A program made the position numbers and the translations under genes. Positions 52,490 through 64,000 of a stretch of DNA of 64,000 nucleotides are shown here, in pieces (the first letter of the stretch is position 1; every line of letters begins with the position of its first letter). The notes beneath the pieces are model-generated. The model saw only the letters and a program-made list of their open reading frames with translations, did no database searches and had not been told where the DNA came from. The stretch is from Triatoma infestans (taxonomy: Eukaryota > Arthropoda > Insecta > Hemiptera > Reduviidae): NCBI GenBank assembly GCA_011037195.1, contig JAAEAF010002672.1:1-64000 (forward strand), in the 5' to 3' direction.

Positions 52490-54480
52490 CGGGAGAATAC
52501 CTTGGATTACTCATACCACTTTCTCTTACTCCAGTTTCCAAAATTGTAATTGACAAATTTTATAGTAGTGTACCAAATTTAATGAAATTCGTCGGTGTTT
52601 ATACGAAGAAAATCGCGAAAAATGTAAAAAACTGTTCCGTAAAAGCGCACTTCCAGTTTATTAATTTCCTCGAAATTTGAAACAGGAATTTCGGCCATCT
52701 ATTTATTTCTTGAAGTAATTGGATGGTAGAATTGTGTAGTAATTAGCTATGATAGCACTTTAGAGAAAAACATAACTCCACCTCTTCCCCAAATGCACCC
52801 TTAAATGACTTTAACAGGAGAAATGTTTCAAATAAAAGTTGTAGCTCTTTATATGTGTAGTTCACATTTCTAATTTAAAGAAAATCGTTGTGAGCCGTTT
52901 TCGAGTAAATACCAGAAAACTGAAAAATACATTTCAGTAAAAACGAACGTTCGGTCATCCGATTTTTCAAACTCGGAATTTCAACAATATATTTAATTCT
53001 AATTAATATTATTTAGATGACAGAACTGTATAGTAAACTGAAATAGCACTTTAGTGAAAAACCTAACCCCACCCCTCCCCCAATAGTGCCCTTAAATGAG
53101 TTTTCCCAGAGAAATGATTTAAATAAAAGTTGCAGATTTTTGTATGTGTAGTTGTTATGGCAAGTTTGAAGAAAATCGTCGGAACTGTTTATGAGAAAAT
53201 CGCCAGAAAGTGAAAAAAAACATTCAGTTGAGTGGCACTTCCGGTCGAGGAATTTTGACGAATGACATATTGTCGAATTCCATGGTAATACCTAAAATGA
53301 ATATCAAATTTAAACTTTTACGATTTTTCGTTTTGATCTATGCTGCTCACATACATACGTACACACATAACCATGTTCTAAAAACCACTTTTTGGACTCA
53401 GGCGACCTCGAAACAGGTTTTCCGGCGAAAATTTCGCACGATTACAAAAAAGACTTCCTCTTATTAGGAGTAAGCGATAGTAAAACTTCTGGTGTAAAAC
53501 ACTCACACACCTTTCTCTTACTCCAGTTTTCAAAATTGTAATTGACAAACTTTATAGTTAATATACAAAATTTAATGAAATTCGTCTGTGTTTTTATGGA
53601 GAAAAATCACAAAAACTGAAAAAACTTCATTAAAAACGCACTTCCGGTTTACTAATTTTCTTCAAACTCGGAATTTCAACAGTATATTTAATTCTAATTA
53701 ATATTATTTAAATGATAGAATTGTGGAATAAACTGAACTAGCACTTTAGAGCAAACCCTAACCCCACCCATCCCCAAAAGTGCCCTTGAATCAATTTTTC
53801 CCAAAGAAATGTTTCAAATAAAATTTCTGAGCGGCCTTATGTAGAGCGCTCTAGGCCAAAACTAAGAAAGCTTGTGCAAATTTGAATTTAAACTAACTGA
53901 TGGACCTCCGATACCCTACCAGAAATTAATTTTTTTGAAAAATATTTCAAATAAAAGTGATACGTTTCTATCGATGCAGCTTAGCAAGTTTAAAAAAAAA
54001 AAAAAATCGTCGTTGTCAACGTTGTCGAGAAAATTCCAAAAAAAAAAACTCAAAAACCTATTTTGTAAAATTGCATTTGTGATTAACTAATTTTCTTAGA
54101 ATTTGAAATTTCATCAATGCTTCTAATGTGTATTAAAATATTAAAACCCTTAGCAGGAAGAGGCCGCTAACAAAATTTCATATTATTAAGTTGGCATTAC
54201 TTAAACATACAAAATTACGTAAAACTTAGTACCTTCTTATTGGTTATCCGTAATTTTGGATGTGATTTTTTTATAGTTAATAAATTTAAAAATTATTTCA
54301 AATAAAAGTTGTACTTCTCTATATATACAACAAGTTTAAAGATAATTGTGTTTAAACGTTTTTGAAAAATATCAGAAAAATTTAAAAAAAAAAAAAATCG
54401 ATTAAAGCGGTACTTCCGGTTGTTGGATTTTACCGAAAGTTTATTTTCGCCTAGTTAAATTTAAACGTATGATCAAGTTT
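52490..54480. repeat. Tandem-like cluster of the dispersed repeat (unit near 295 bp)
   Basis: The core 'cacttccggt' with a neighbouring 'aaactcggaatttcaac' recurs near 52650, 52950, 53230, 53640 and 54410. The first three are about 290-300 bases apart, and the blocks between ('aatattatttagatgaca', 'cctaaccccacccctccccc', 'aaataaaagttg', 'aagaaaatcgt') return in the same order. This is the longest cluster of the family in the window. Short open frames inside it are not conserved between units. Confidence 0.75.
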
Positions 54481-54524
54481 AAACTTGCTGCGATTTTCTA
54501 TTTTTTGAATTATGACTAAAACGT

Positions 54525-54760
54525 GTTATTTGGGGCTAGTGTTGGTGTTTTGGTTATGAGCATGGATTTGTAAGGGGGAGGACCCCAGTTCGAGTCCAGC
54601 GTATAACTAAATTTTATATTTGTTTAAAAAAAATGTTAATAGTAAAGTAGGTGTTTCCGCCCCCGTCCGCGACACCTAATTTGGTAGTTGGACGTTAAGC
54701 CCGCCTGAAAAAATAGGCATTACTTTACTTTTTTACGTGTTATTTCCGGTGAAAACAGAA
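54525..54760 (+). mobile_element. Possible tRNA-derived SINE
   Basis: 'agTTCGAGTCCagc' at about 54590 fits a pol III B box, and 'tggttatgagcatgg' about 35 bases upstream could be an A box. The downstream body 'gacgttaagcccgcctg' has no coding capacity. No flanking duplication was found. Confidence 0.4.
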
Positions 54761-54789
54761 ATAACGAAAATGTTTACACGTTCCCAGTA

Positions 54790-55859
54790 CTTCCTCTTAC
54801 CAGCAGTAAGACAAGTAAGTAAAAATACTAGATATTAATATTCCTTACTATAAAACTACAATCGTTTTACTGGCTACGATGACGTATGAAAAAGTTTAAA
54901 CAAATAATGAATCAGCTGTTTGTCATCGATTAAAACGTTTGGAATGTTCTGCTACATTAATAACATTAAGAACATAACATCGCGATAATAAATCCCAGTA
55001 AACCCATTAAATAAATTAATAAAATGAAATAACAATAATACTGTATCCATTAATGTAAGTAATAATAATATTATAACTTTCCCACCAGCGTAATACAGTA
55101 TGGTATGTGAAATATTTTAAACTGTTATGTACATTATAAATTTCATGGTTTGTACCCCTGGATAATTTACTAGTAAGGTAAATTCACATACGTAATGTAT
55201 ATATGTAGATAAAACATACCATGTTTTCGAGTTAATTTACTTGATTTTAGATGTATGGGGTGTTTACTTAATTATTTGTTACTTATAAATATTTACTTTC
55301 TCTTACTTATTATTAGAGAAAGCAATGCTTTCCAGGCACATTTGTTTTTTCCTATCGGAAATACATATTTTATGGTTAATTATCTGAAACCGGAAAAATC
55401 TGGTATGAAACACTTTCTCTTGCTGCATCCTACATAGTTTAAAATTTACTAATTCTCCGCACATTTACTAATGCACAACGTTATGTAGATTTAATATTAC
55501 ATAAATTTTGAAACTTCATTCTAGGAATATATGTGCATTAATAGTCATTAACAATTGCAATAAATCATGCAATATATTATATTGCAGCGATATGTATATA
55601 CATATATATAATTACAGTTCAATAATATCCTATTATTGTGTTACAGAATAATTAATTAATTATTTATGATTTCAACAATTTAGTATCAGTTGATTTCTGT
55701 GTTTTTAACAGCTGATTTTTATAATTTGATTTAATTTTTATAGCATTCTTCTTAGGGCAGTGTTTATTAATTAGTACGAAAACAAAATGAACCTGGTGCA
55801 GCCTCTTGTTGAAGTTATTAGCAGCAATTGTTATTAATTAAGTATCTGCCCGATTTCAT
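54790..55859. other. No gene seen
   Basis: AT-rich DNA with many short spurious frames and no recognisable domain, repeat end or RNA gene. Confidence 0.5.
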
Positions 55860-56660
55860 CTATTCATTCGTCCTTCCATGGCCTAAGGGTCCTAGGCTCC
55901 TCAAGAAACTTCTTCCACTTCTCAAGATCCTGAGCTGATAGACACCAGTTCTGGATACCCAGACCTCTAGCATCTTACCCCTCTTACCACCTGAGCCTCT
56001 CTTTCCATCAGCTTTCGTAGTCATAACTTTTGTCGACATTTCATTTTCTGCCATAGACAACAGGTGTCTCAGCCTTACGGAGTCTCATCACTTTCATAAG
56101 CCTAACTATATCTGCCTCCTTATACAATGCCTTTGGTCCTTGATTGTTTCTGATCCTACTGAATCCACCATCCAAACATTTTTTGGACAGGAAGACAAGG
56201 AATTCCATCAAATTTTTTTTTTTTTTTGTGAGCTACATTTCGGCACCATAAGTTAGAATCGGACGTATAGCGATCGCTCTCGTCAATCTTGATGGCACAA
56301 CTTGCTCTTAAAGTGTTTTTAGAAATAGCAATAAAAACCTCTATTAGCGGCAAACTGACTCACTTGTTCAAAACTCCAATCCAATAGCTGGTTATTTTGG
56401 CCGTTTGGATACTTCCAGACGGGCGTGTAATTTGTCTTCCCTTCATTTATTGACAGCCTCATGTTATTTTTGCTATAACTCTAAGAGCCTGGTAACCATT
56501 TTAATTGGGCGGAAAGTTCTTTCGATTATAACTTCGACATCGGCATATGTACCGATTTATTAAATATTGTTACGGATGTCTTTATTCAAGAATCTCTGAC
56601 CAGTATCTCTCTCAAGAGCAACATTGAACAAAAGACGCTTTGCCCTGCACGATTTCCAAA
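55860..56660 (-). pseudogene. LINE reverse transcriptase scrap (thumb/connection region)
   Basis: Minus-strand pieces read 'NEGKTNYTPVWKYPN' and 'LLDWSFEQVSQF' (about 56350-56450), then 'LTRAIAIRPILTYGAEM' (about 56230-56280), in different frames. The order matches the region after the palm in RTE-like LINEs ('...R-P-x-x-x-Y-G-A/S-E...'). Confidence 0.5.
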
Positions 56661-57065
56661 AAAAAAAAAATCCGCGAATTCTCCCAAACCCGTGAGAGAT
56701 ATTTGTCCAGTTTTCCTTTTTTAGCCTGCAAGCACTCATATCTTAAATTACTTCATTGAAGAGTTAGGCGTCTCTGTTTATATTCCAAACCCAAGAACAT
56801 TTACAGAGGGACTACTAGTTCTGTGGGGTTTATGTCAATAGTAGTTGCTATTTCTTAGAAAAGTTTTTACGTAGGTGCACTCGATTGAAACTGTTACATT
56901 CACTAAGCGAATGGCAATTTGTAATAGGTCTGCTCTTTTAGAGTGATATAATACGGGGAACAATGAACAGTTCGTTGGGTGTAAAAGTAAGAGATCTCTC
57001 AAAATTCAATTCAACTTTGATTTATAATAAATCATCATTTCAGAAACTATTTCATATTTCAGAGA

Positions 57066-57300
57066 CATTTTCCGTGGTAGCCGCTTCATTTTGTGGTCAT
57101 CGACCGGTTTCGGGCGTTCGCCCATCTTCCGGATGTGTTTTTCAGACAGTGTGACAACACAGACTTACACATACACACTCCACAAATTTGCTCTGTGCAA
57201 GTCTGTGTTGTCACACTGTCTGAAAAACGCATCCTGAAGATGGTCGGACGCCCGAAACCGGTCGATGACCACAAAATGAAGCAGGCTACCACAGAAAATG
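57066..57300. repeat. Long near-perfect inverted repeat (foldback)
   Basis: Two arms of about 100 bp (57066-57166 and 57199-57300) with a 32-bp spacer, only a few mismatches. Each arm contains 'CCCGAAACCGGTCGATGACC' and a 'CATCCTGAAGATG'-like block. One arm plus flank (to 57400) recurs at 13670-13960. It would fold into a strong hairpin. Class unknown; ends of Penelope-like or foldback elements are candidates. Confidence 0.85.
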
Positions 57301-57399
57301 TATCTGATGCTTTCCAGCTCTGCAGAACCAACCACCACAACTATTTCATATTTCATAGATACTATCCTGAAAGTCTCCGGCTCCTCAGGACCCTTTAAA

Positions 57400-57600
57400 A
57401 ACAATTTTTTCATCAAATATTACAAATAAAAGTGATAAGTTCCTATCTGAGCACTCAGTATTCCCAATTTTAAAGAAAAACGTTACAATAGTTTAGAAGA
57501 AAATTTCAAAAAAAAACTTCAAACTTCTCAGAAACGATGCACTTCCAGTTAACCGGTATATTTCAAATTTGGAATTCTATCACTCTATTCTTTATATATT
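57400..57600. repeat. Copy of the dispersed repeat
   Basis: Contains 'aaataaaagtgataagttcc', 'aagaaaaacgttacaatag' and 'gcacttccagttaaccgg' in family order. Confidence 0.6.
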
Positions 57601-58220
57601 GTAATGTGTACACCTTTGGAAGAATTAATAAATATAAATTGTATCGAAATATATTCTTGTTATATATTTTATGATTTTAAAGTAGGGAATTTTTCCGATG
57701 CATATATGTATAAATTTGGGTTTTTTGAAGGTTGGAAGGCACAAAAGGAACAGTTAGTTGAGTCAGAGATACCTGGCCTACGCTTATCATTACATTTATT
57801 TAGGACAAAAGGGAATTTCCTTCTTCTCACTTTCTCCGGGGTGGAGGTAGAATATATAAGATGGACCCTTTTAGGGAAGGGGGTCAGTTCAAAATTTATA
57901 CCACAAAACAAAAAACATTATTTAAATAAATAAATAAATAAAATATAAACATATTTCATTTGTATAAAAATTACATTAGATACATTTTGGAGAAATTAAA
58001 ACTTACAAATTAATGGAATATCCGATTTGAAGGTTCGGCCTTAGCACTTACATCACTTGACTATGAACACTCTTTTTCTGAACCATAACAATTTGATCCT
58101 CACTATTGAAGGCACTACATTTATATAATCCCTCCCTATATTCAAGAGAGAAAGGAAGGGAACTTCCCTTTTATTGTACTAAAGGTATTCTACCTTTCTA
58201 ACTGTTTATTATTATTTTCA

Positions 58221-58433
58221 CCCAACCTTCGTAAAAACCCAATCTTGAAATTGTACTAAGTGATAATAAATCAATATTAACATTATGTAATGTGCAAATC
58301 TTGGGGAGAAATGACGAAAAAATACAAATTATGATTTTGTAATTATAAGTAAAATATATTGGTAGAAATATATTTAATATTGATTTATTATTACTTAGTA
58401 AAATTTCAAGATTGGGTATTTACGAAGGTTGGG
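58221..58433. mobile_element. MITE with 60-bp terminal inverted repeats
   Basis: The left arm starts CCCAACCTTCGTAAAAACCC and extends to 58280; the right arm (58374-58433) is its inverted copy with only a few mismatches. About 213 bp in total, no coding capacity. A target duplication is not obvious. Confidence 0.75.
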
Positions 58434-58509
58434 CCTTGAATTTCGTATAGCACTTTAAACACATACATCAATCGACAATGAGCACTCTTTCATGAACCAC
58501 AAAAACTAA

Positions 58510-58558
58510 GCCTTCTAACAATCTTAAAAGTCAAACAGTTTTAAGATTGTTAGAAGGC
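58510..58558. repeat. Perfect 20-bp hairpin
   Basis: GCCTTCTAACAATCTTAAAA (58510-58529) is followed by nine bases and its exact inverse (58539-58558). It sits at the start of the second copy of the direct duplication. Confidence 0.9.
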
Positions 58559-59126
58559 ACAAAAGAAACAGTTAGTTGAGTCAGAGATACCTGGCCTACC
58601 CCTATCACTACATTTATTTAGGACAAAAGGGAATTTCCCTCTTCTCACTTTCCCCGGGATGGAGGTATAATATATAAGGTGGACCCTTTTAGGGAGTAAG
58701 GTCAGTTTAAAATTTGTACCATAAAAAGAGTGAATCCGTCATTGGAAAAAGCCATGTTACAGTAGTGAGTGGTGGAAGTGCCCCAAGAAACCCAACCTTC
58801 TTCAAGTCAAAAATATGTAATGTCTGTAAGTTTTATAAAAAGCAATTATTCCCAAATGACACTTATAACAAGACACTTATGTTGTTCTATCACAATATTC
58901 TGATATTTACTTATTTTGACATATATTGTTTATATTAATTATATATTTTTTGAATCTATATATTTAGTTGTTTTTCATCCTCTCCAACTTCTCTATAAAC
59001 ACAGACCTCACGAGATCCCTTTTGAAAAGATTCCAAACTTTAATTATAATAATGAATTGTTAATTCACATATTTAATTTAATTTACCCCCCAATACAAAT
59101 CATATTACAATATATATATATATATA

Positions 59127-59670
59127 TAATTTAAGGCGCGACAATATCTATGGTCATCAGCTTTCCCCGTGCACTGCTCGCGTCCGGACAATGTTTCTCA
59201 TGTTTCTTTTCTGGCTACAGACAACACTGTCCATCACCGGACATCTAATGTATATTGGTGCCACCCCCCCCAAGAATCCTCCAAAAAGTAATTTTCCCGG
59301 AAAAATATTTCACATAAAAGTGATAGAGGTAGCATATATATATATTTATATATAAGAAGTTTATAGAAAATCGCTGGAGCCCTTTCGAGTAAATCGTGAA
59401 AAACTGAAAAATATCATTCAGTAAAGGCGCATTTTCGGTAAAGATGGGTTTTGCCCCAAACTTAGGCCCGAAATGCGGTGTAGTTCGATCTTCCAGCGAT
59501 TTTTCGATTTTGAGATATTTTGTTACACACACGCACACCCAGAGAAAGAGAGAAATTCTATGTAGATTTTCTCAGAAGATTTGCTATAAACATTTTTTTT
59601 CATACTCAAAAGCCCTCAGCCTCAAAACATGTATTCTCTTACTAGGAGTAAGAGAAAGTAAATATGGCAG
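59127..59670. repeat. AT tract, short motif and a dispersed-repeat copy
   Basis: The (AT)n tract at 59110-59128 is followed by 'aaggcgcgacaatatctatg', related to the motif near 9395. From 59270 a dispersed-repeat copy runs to a palindromic 'tctcttactaggagtaagag' at 59632-59651. Confidence 0.6.
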
Positions 59671-60769
59671 GTGAAAAGAAGCATTTATGGGTGTGAATAT
59701 GTGTTAGACTGACGATGACATATTTTTAGTTTCCAATCACCTATTTCCATCTGTAAGCCTATTCACGTCCAAACTTCAAAATGTAATTTTAATGAAGTGA
59801 AAATAATAATAATTTTTGTTTTATTTATATACATAAAACTTTTTTCCAGAAAAAATTCCACATATACATACAATATATATATATATACATGTATTTTTCC
59901 TGAAATTTTATTAGATGGTAGATAAAATGAAAAATATATCAGAGGAAGATATTATGTCTTCCGATTCTAAGAGAGCTTGTAGACCTACTCTTACTTTTCC
60001 TTTCAACGCAACTTTTCCGGAGAAGGATGTGTGTGTGAGTGTGTGTGTGTGTATTTGTTTATGTATGAGCAAGTTTCCCATGTTTCCTTTCTCTAAAACG
60101 AGACTTCCAGAACAATTTCCCTTCTCATATATTCTTTTATTTTTCATGCTTTTTTTTTTTCCTCCCCTCGGAACGTTAGCAATATTCCTTTAGGGGAGAA
60201 AAAGAAAAAAAAAGGAGAAGTGAGTAAAATGAGAGAGTTTGGAACAACGACGTCAGACGACAACAGTATGAAGTTACAAGGTTTTTCAGAACGGCCTACA
60301 GATGAGGAGGCACGAGTTGGTTAGAGTTAGTGGTACAAGTTGTTATATAAGGTAGGTATATACTGTGTATCTCTTTCAAAAGTATTGTCTTTTATGTGTT
60401 CGTACCTATTCTCTCATCGTCATCGTACTCGTCAACATTTGGATAGGGTGGAGAAAGACAGAAGAAGAAAAAAAAAAAGAAGAAAATAAAAAGGAGTTAC
60501 ATAGCAGCGTTCACTGTGCTTAGGGGATGAGACATGGCTGACGGAACTAAGTTATAATACAAAAAAAAAAAAAAACTTACAAAAGAGAAAGATCAACAAA
60601 TATAGAACTCAAAAAGCAGAAAAAGAATGGAGATAAACTTTTGAGCTTTATGTTTTTAAATCTTTAATTGTAGTGTAATCTGAGAGTCGGTAGGCTGTTT
60701 CGTCTTCAGCCCTTTGGATCACTGCGCGTACACTTGCCTATATAACAAGAAAGTGCAGTCTTTTTACTA
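59671..60769. other. No gene seen
   Basis: Low-complexity DNA with a (TG)n tract at 60030-60055 and several A-rich runs. Short frames lack any recognisable domain. Confidence 0.5.
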
Positions 60770-61260
60770 TCTTTTATAATCCTATTAAGAGGAATTATTG
60801 CGATCGTCCCAGATGTTCGGCAGTAAGTTTTCACTGAAAATACATGCTTTTTGGATCCACTGAATATGAAAGAAATGTTTTTAGCGAATGAACAGAATAT
60901 AACAGAAATAGAAAATTTGAAAGAAGCTCAAATTTGGTAATCAAGTTAAGGTATTACCACCGCATTGGACAAGAAGATTTCGGACAAAATCCTTCCACCG
61001 GAAGTGCGACTTTACTGAATGTTTCTATTTATCCACTTTTTCGTTATTTTCTCGAAAATGGTTCCATCAATTTTCTTTAAAACTTCCTGTACCATCCGAT
61101 CACTTTTATTTGCAATATGATTCCAGGAAAATTCACTTTTTCCGTGCACCCACCGTTGAAAAAGACGAACTGTACCGAATGACAAGTAATAGGAAATTTC
61201 CAAGAAAATTCATGAAAAATGGTGTGAGAAAAGTTGAAATCCTAAAGATGTGATTGGCGG
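60770..61260. repeat. Copy of the dispersed repeat
   Basis: 'gaggaattattgcgatcgtc', 'ggatccactgaatatgaaag', 'tcggacaaaatccttccacc' and 'ggaagtgcgactttactgaa' match the 27.3-kb copy in order. The stretch from 61261 to 62290 shows no gene; a 'ccgaattacccgggg' block near 61670 may be a DNA-transposon end. Confidence 0.65.
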
Positions 61261-62289
61261 AAATAATTGAATAACTTTTGTCATTCAATTCACCTTGGAC
61301 GTCCCTGGTTTGGGGAAATGGCAGCTCCAAGTTGGAAAAGAAAAAAATAAATAAAACTGGCTGGTCTCTGCTGATAAAAGTGCCAACCGAAGAGGTCGAA
61401 GATTTAGTTGTGAAACCATTCATTGACAATTGTATAAAAATAACTTCCGCTAATATTCTATCCACAAAAATTTGTTCCATAACTGTATGCTAAATTAGGA
61501 AAGTCTAGAAATATTTGCTTGCATCATCCATATATGTGAAACTTAAATTAAAAATTAAGTTTTAACTTTCAGCGATTTCACACACACACACACTTTTTTT
61601 ATAAATTAATATTTTTCTTTTGGTTTTATCACTATTTGAGAACACATAATGCTATGGTGATCAGACGTTCCGAATTACCCGGGGTAGACCCGAATTTCAA
61701 CTGTTAATTCTAAATCTATAAAATTATTTTTAACCATAATATTAATATATATTATTATTTACGAAACGTTAACTAAAACAACTACCTAATTTGATACTTA
61801 AATTTCCATTAAAAAAACCCTCCTTTGTCTTCCAACTGTACATCAACGATGCTATCCCAACGATATATCGGAAATATCGATATTTCCTACCAAAAATATC
61901 AATATATTGCCATACATTTCGATATACTACTTTCGATATTTTACGATTATTGTGTAATAATAATATTATATAAAATAATAATAGTATGCCGCTGTATTTT
62001 CATGATACAGACATTATTGCGATTGTTATCCTCTGATTTTACCATATAATCAAAGATTTATAGTAATTATATGCACAATATTTTTTATACTACATACAAT
62101 TTTATTTTAGGGTTTCAATTATTATTGTTAATAAAAAATTATTGTAAATAATATTTTCAATTTATTTTAGCTTCACCTTGTCCCTATAAGAAAAAAACAA
62201 TAAAAAAAATCGCCGTTGAACATTCCAACATAAATAAAAATTGAGCATACCGGAATTTTAACATTTTATTTCGTGTACTCTACTCCATT

Positions 62290-62660
62290 TATGAAGATGT
62301 ATGCGAATGACAGAATTGGGTCGATTGGGTTTGTTTCGTGTAGAGTGAGAGTATTATTAGGAAAGATGTATTTATGGGAGATAAAAGAACTATATGGTGA
62401 ACAGGACCTGGTGAGAGGTTGAGATGGTTGGGGCACCTGAATATAATGGAGCAGGACAGAATATCGAGGAAGTGTGTACTGGCCATCCGGGAGAAGGAGA
62501 AGTAGAGGAAGACTACGGATGGGATGGCTGGATGATGTGGAACAGGACCTCAGGTTGTTGGGAGTAAGAAGGTGGAGGCGGGTGGCTCGAGAGAGAGAGG
62601 AGTGGAGGAATGTAGTTGGGCCCTTACATGGACTGTAATGCCAAGAAAGAAGAAGAAGTA
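62290..62660 (+). pseudogene. RTE-like LINE 3' end
   Basis: Plus-strand text reads 'RLRWLGHLNIMEQDRISRK' and, in a shifted frame, 'RGRLRMGWLDDVEQDLRLLG' followed by 'RRWRRVARERGEWRNVVG', the basic C-terminus of RTE/related LINE ORF2, with a stop at about 62637. An 'aagaaagaagaagaag' tail follows, as expected for a LINE 3' end. Confidence 0.7.
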
Positions 62661-64000
62661 TTTATTAGCGAGCATGAAAAAGGTACGATAGATTATGAAC
62701 AAAGATGTGAATGGAGACAGAAATGAATGCCGGTCAGGGGTGGTAACATGATTTGATCGTCAAAATGTCGTCTGTACTTGGGAGTCACTGAATTTTCGGC
62801 AGGGTGGGTCTGAAGCGGGGTTTGGCACCGCAGCACTTGTGCAGATGGATGTGTGATTGTTTTGAGTGAATGCTTTAGAGAATATGGAAATTAAAAATAC
62901 ATGACATATTAGAAATGTTCGTGCAAATAAATATACTCGCATTAGTCCAATAGGTGCAAAGAAACTTAGCCGTTGGGCAGCTTAAATTAAACAAAAAAAT
63001 ATATATTTCTGGTGACTTTAGTCTATATTACATAGTCTATTAATTGTTCAGTTATACTAATTTATATGTGCAATGTACGACTGTAATGCAGATTTAGTTT
63101 GAAGCGATCGACATTTTTTTTTCTGCTGCTCATATCCGTTTGTTTCACGTTTTCTTACTTTCTGTTGAATGATTTTCGGAAGTTCGCCGATCTTCAAAAC
63201 GGACAAATCTAGAATGAAACACTGCGACTTAATTTTCTTCAAACTTGGTATTTTTACTAAAACTATTAAATGGCCTCATTATTACATTATAATGTAGGAA
63301 TATTTTGTTGCTACTCGCATGACAATATATTGTAGATTCAAAACTTGTGTTCTGATAAAAACTCAATATCGAAAATTTGTCACGATTGCAATCATTCCTC
63401 TTATAGCTGAGGCTGGCGAAAACGCCAGGTTGGACAGTTTCGTCTTTATTTTTATTTCGTCCATATGAGTTACTATGGGAATGCCGTGAGAGTTTATTCC
63501 CACAGCTGATTGATTCCCCCCCTTTTTTTTTAAATAAAAAACATAAAAGCGAGCTAATATATATCACACAGTTGTTAATCGCTCTCTATATACTAAAAGG
63601 ATTAAATATATAATTTGTTTTATATATTCAATAAATTTCCGGCTGAATGAACATGTGTATACACTCGTCTCTTTGGAATATTTACATATATTAAAGGAGC
63701 CAACTTTGAATTTTTTTTTTATATTTTAATAAAAAAAAAAAATTGATTGAGAAAAAACCTTTTTTCATAGAAAGTCTGGGGGGAGGGTTGGTCCTTGAAG
63801 TAGTAGGGATGAGGCAGTAGTCCTTTGATGGTAGACTACTGAACTACGTTGGGGTCCTTCAAGAGTGGTGTGGGATTGTCCAAGGGCATTTAGTATTTTG
63901 AGAGAGGTTGCTGTGCGATATATAATATACCGAGAGCAGACAGGACTTTTTTCGTATGTTTTAGTGTATAATAAAATTTTGCCATTCAACACAATAAAGT
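62661..64000. other. No gene; short repeat copy near 63.2-63.4 kb
   Basis: AT-rich DNA. 'cgacttaattttcttcaaac' at about 63225 and the 'tcacgattgcaatcattcct' block near 63380 look like a decayed dispersed-repeat copy. The frames towards the right edge are not recognisable. Confidence 0.4.

Larger units (their letters stand above)
57720..58725. repeat. Direct duplication (about 180 bp) flanking a MITE and a hairpin
   Basis: 57720-57905 and 58540-58725 share 'aaggcacaaaaggaacagtt', 'agagatacctggcctac' and 'tggacccttttaggga' with a few differences (over 90 % by eye). Between them lie an inverted-repeat element and a perfect hairpin. The unit may be a non-autonomous transposon with internal copies. 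Confidence 0.7.

Noticed and set aside
59632..59655. A Helitron 3' end at the palindrome
   Set aside because: The hairpin is present, but no CTRR end or A/T insertion site could be shown.
1..64000. A CRISPR array or bacterial operon
   Set aside because: No regularly spaced short repeats; introns, polyadenylation signals and insect element families show a eukaryotic genome.

Overview
The window is AT-rich insect DNA. The best evidence for an insect is a seven-transmembrane odorant receptor gene of the insect-only 7tm_6 family, split into six recognisable exons on the minus strand (12967-26513). Mobile-element families point the same way. I cannot name the species; a hemipteran-like genome is only a guess. 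Almost everything else is mobile DNA in different states of decay, and I see no tRNA or rRNA gene.

Layout. 0.9-2.2 kb: hAT transposon remnant. 3.2-5.0 kb: broken endogenous densovirus-like element with convergent NS1 (+) and capsid (-) pieces. 5.0-9.1 kb: two R1/Jockey-type LINE remnants (-). 10.7-12.9 kb: a LINE with ORF1 and the start of ORF2 (+). 12.97-26.5 kb: the odorant receptor, whose introns hold an LTR element (14999-19451), a pogo/Tigger remnant and a Jockey-like LINE. 27.9-28.9 kb: LINE gag-like remnant (-). 29.5-33.75 kb: 5' half of a Gypsy-class retrotransposon (candidate LTR, Lys-type primer site, gag, protease-RT-RNase H). 33750-48844: a Polinton/Maverick element with ~212-bp terminal inverted repeats. 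48.8-64 kb: LINE scraps, a possible SINE, a MITE, a large foldback and many copies of one unclassified dispersed repeat.

The two most notable objects are these. (1) 14999-19451: a short LTR retroelement whose two 288-bp LTRs look identical. Its single 1116-codon ORF joins Gypsy gag and protease to the RRM and charged tail of the host splicing cyclophilin PPIL4, then a scrap of Gypsy integrase, then the N-terminal region of translation factor eIF5B. This looks like a retroelement that captured pieces of two host mRNAs in frame and then moved recently. (2) The Polinton, which carries a nearly full gene set: integrase, packaging ATPase, maturation protease, two jelly-roll capsid genes, a three-exon protein-primed DNA polymerase with N-terminal zinc fingers, a phospholipase A2-domain minor capsid protein and a fibre-like protein. 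Its major capsid gene carries a frameshift.

How the parts work together. In the Polinton, pPolB (terminal-protein priming) would copy the DNA and the integrase would insert it. The ATPase, protease, penton, major capsid and PLA2 proteins would form and package a particle. The chimeric LTR element lacks reverse transcriptase and most of integrase, so it would need a related intact Gypsy element to move. The receptor gene has an in-frame stop in its first recognised exon and is probably a pseudogene or null allele.
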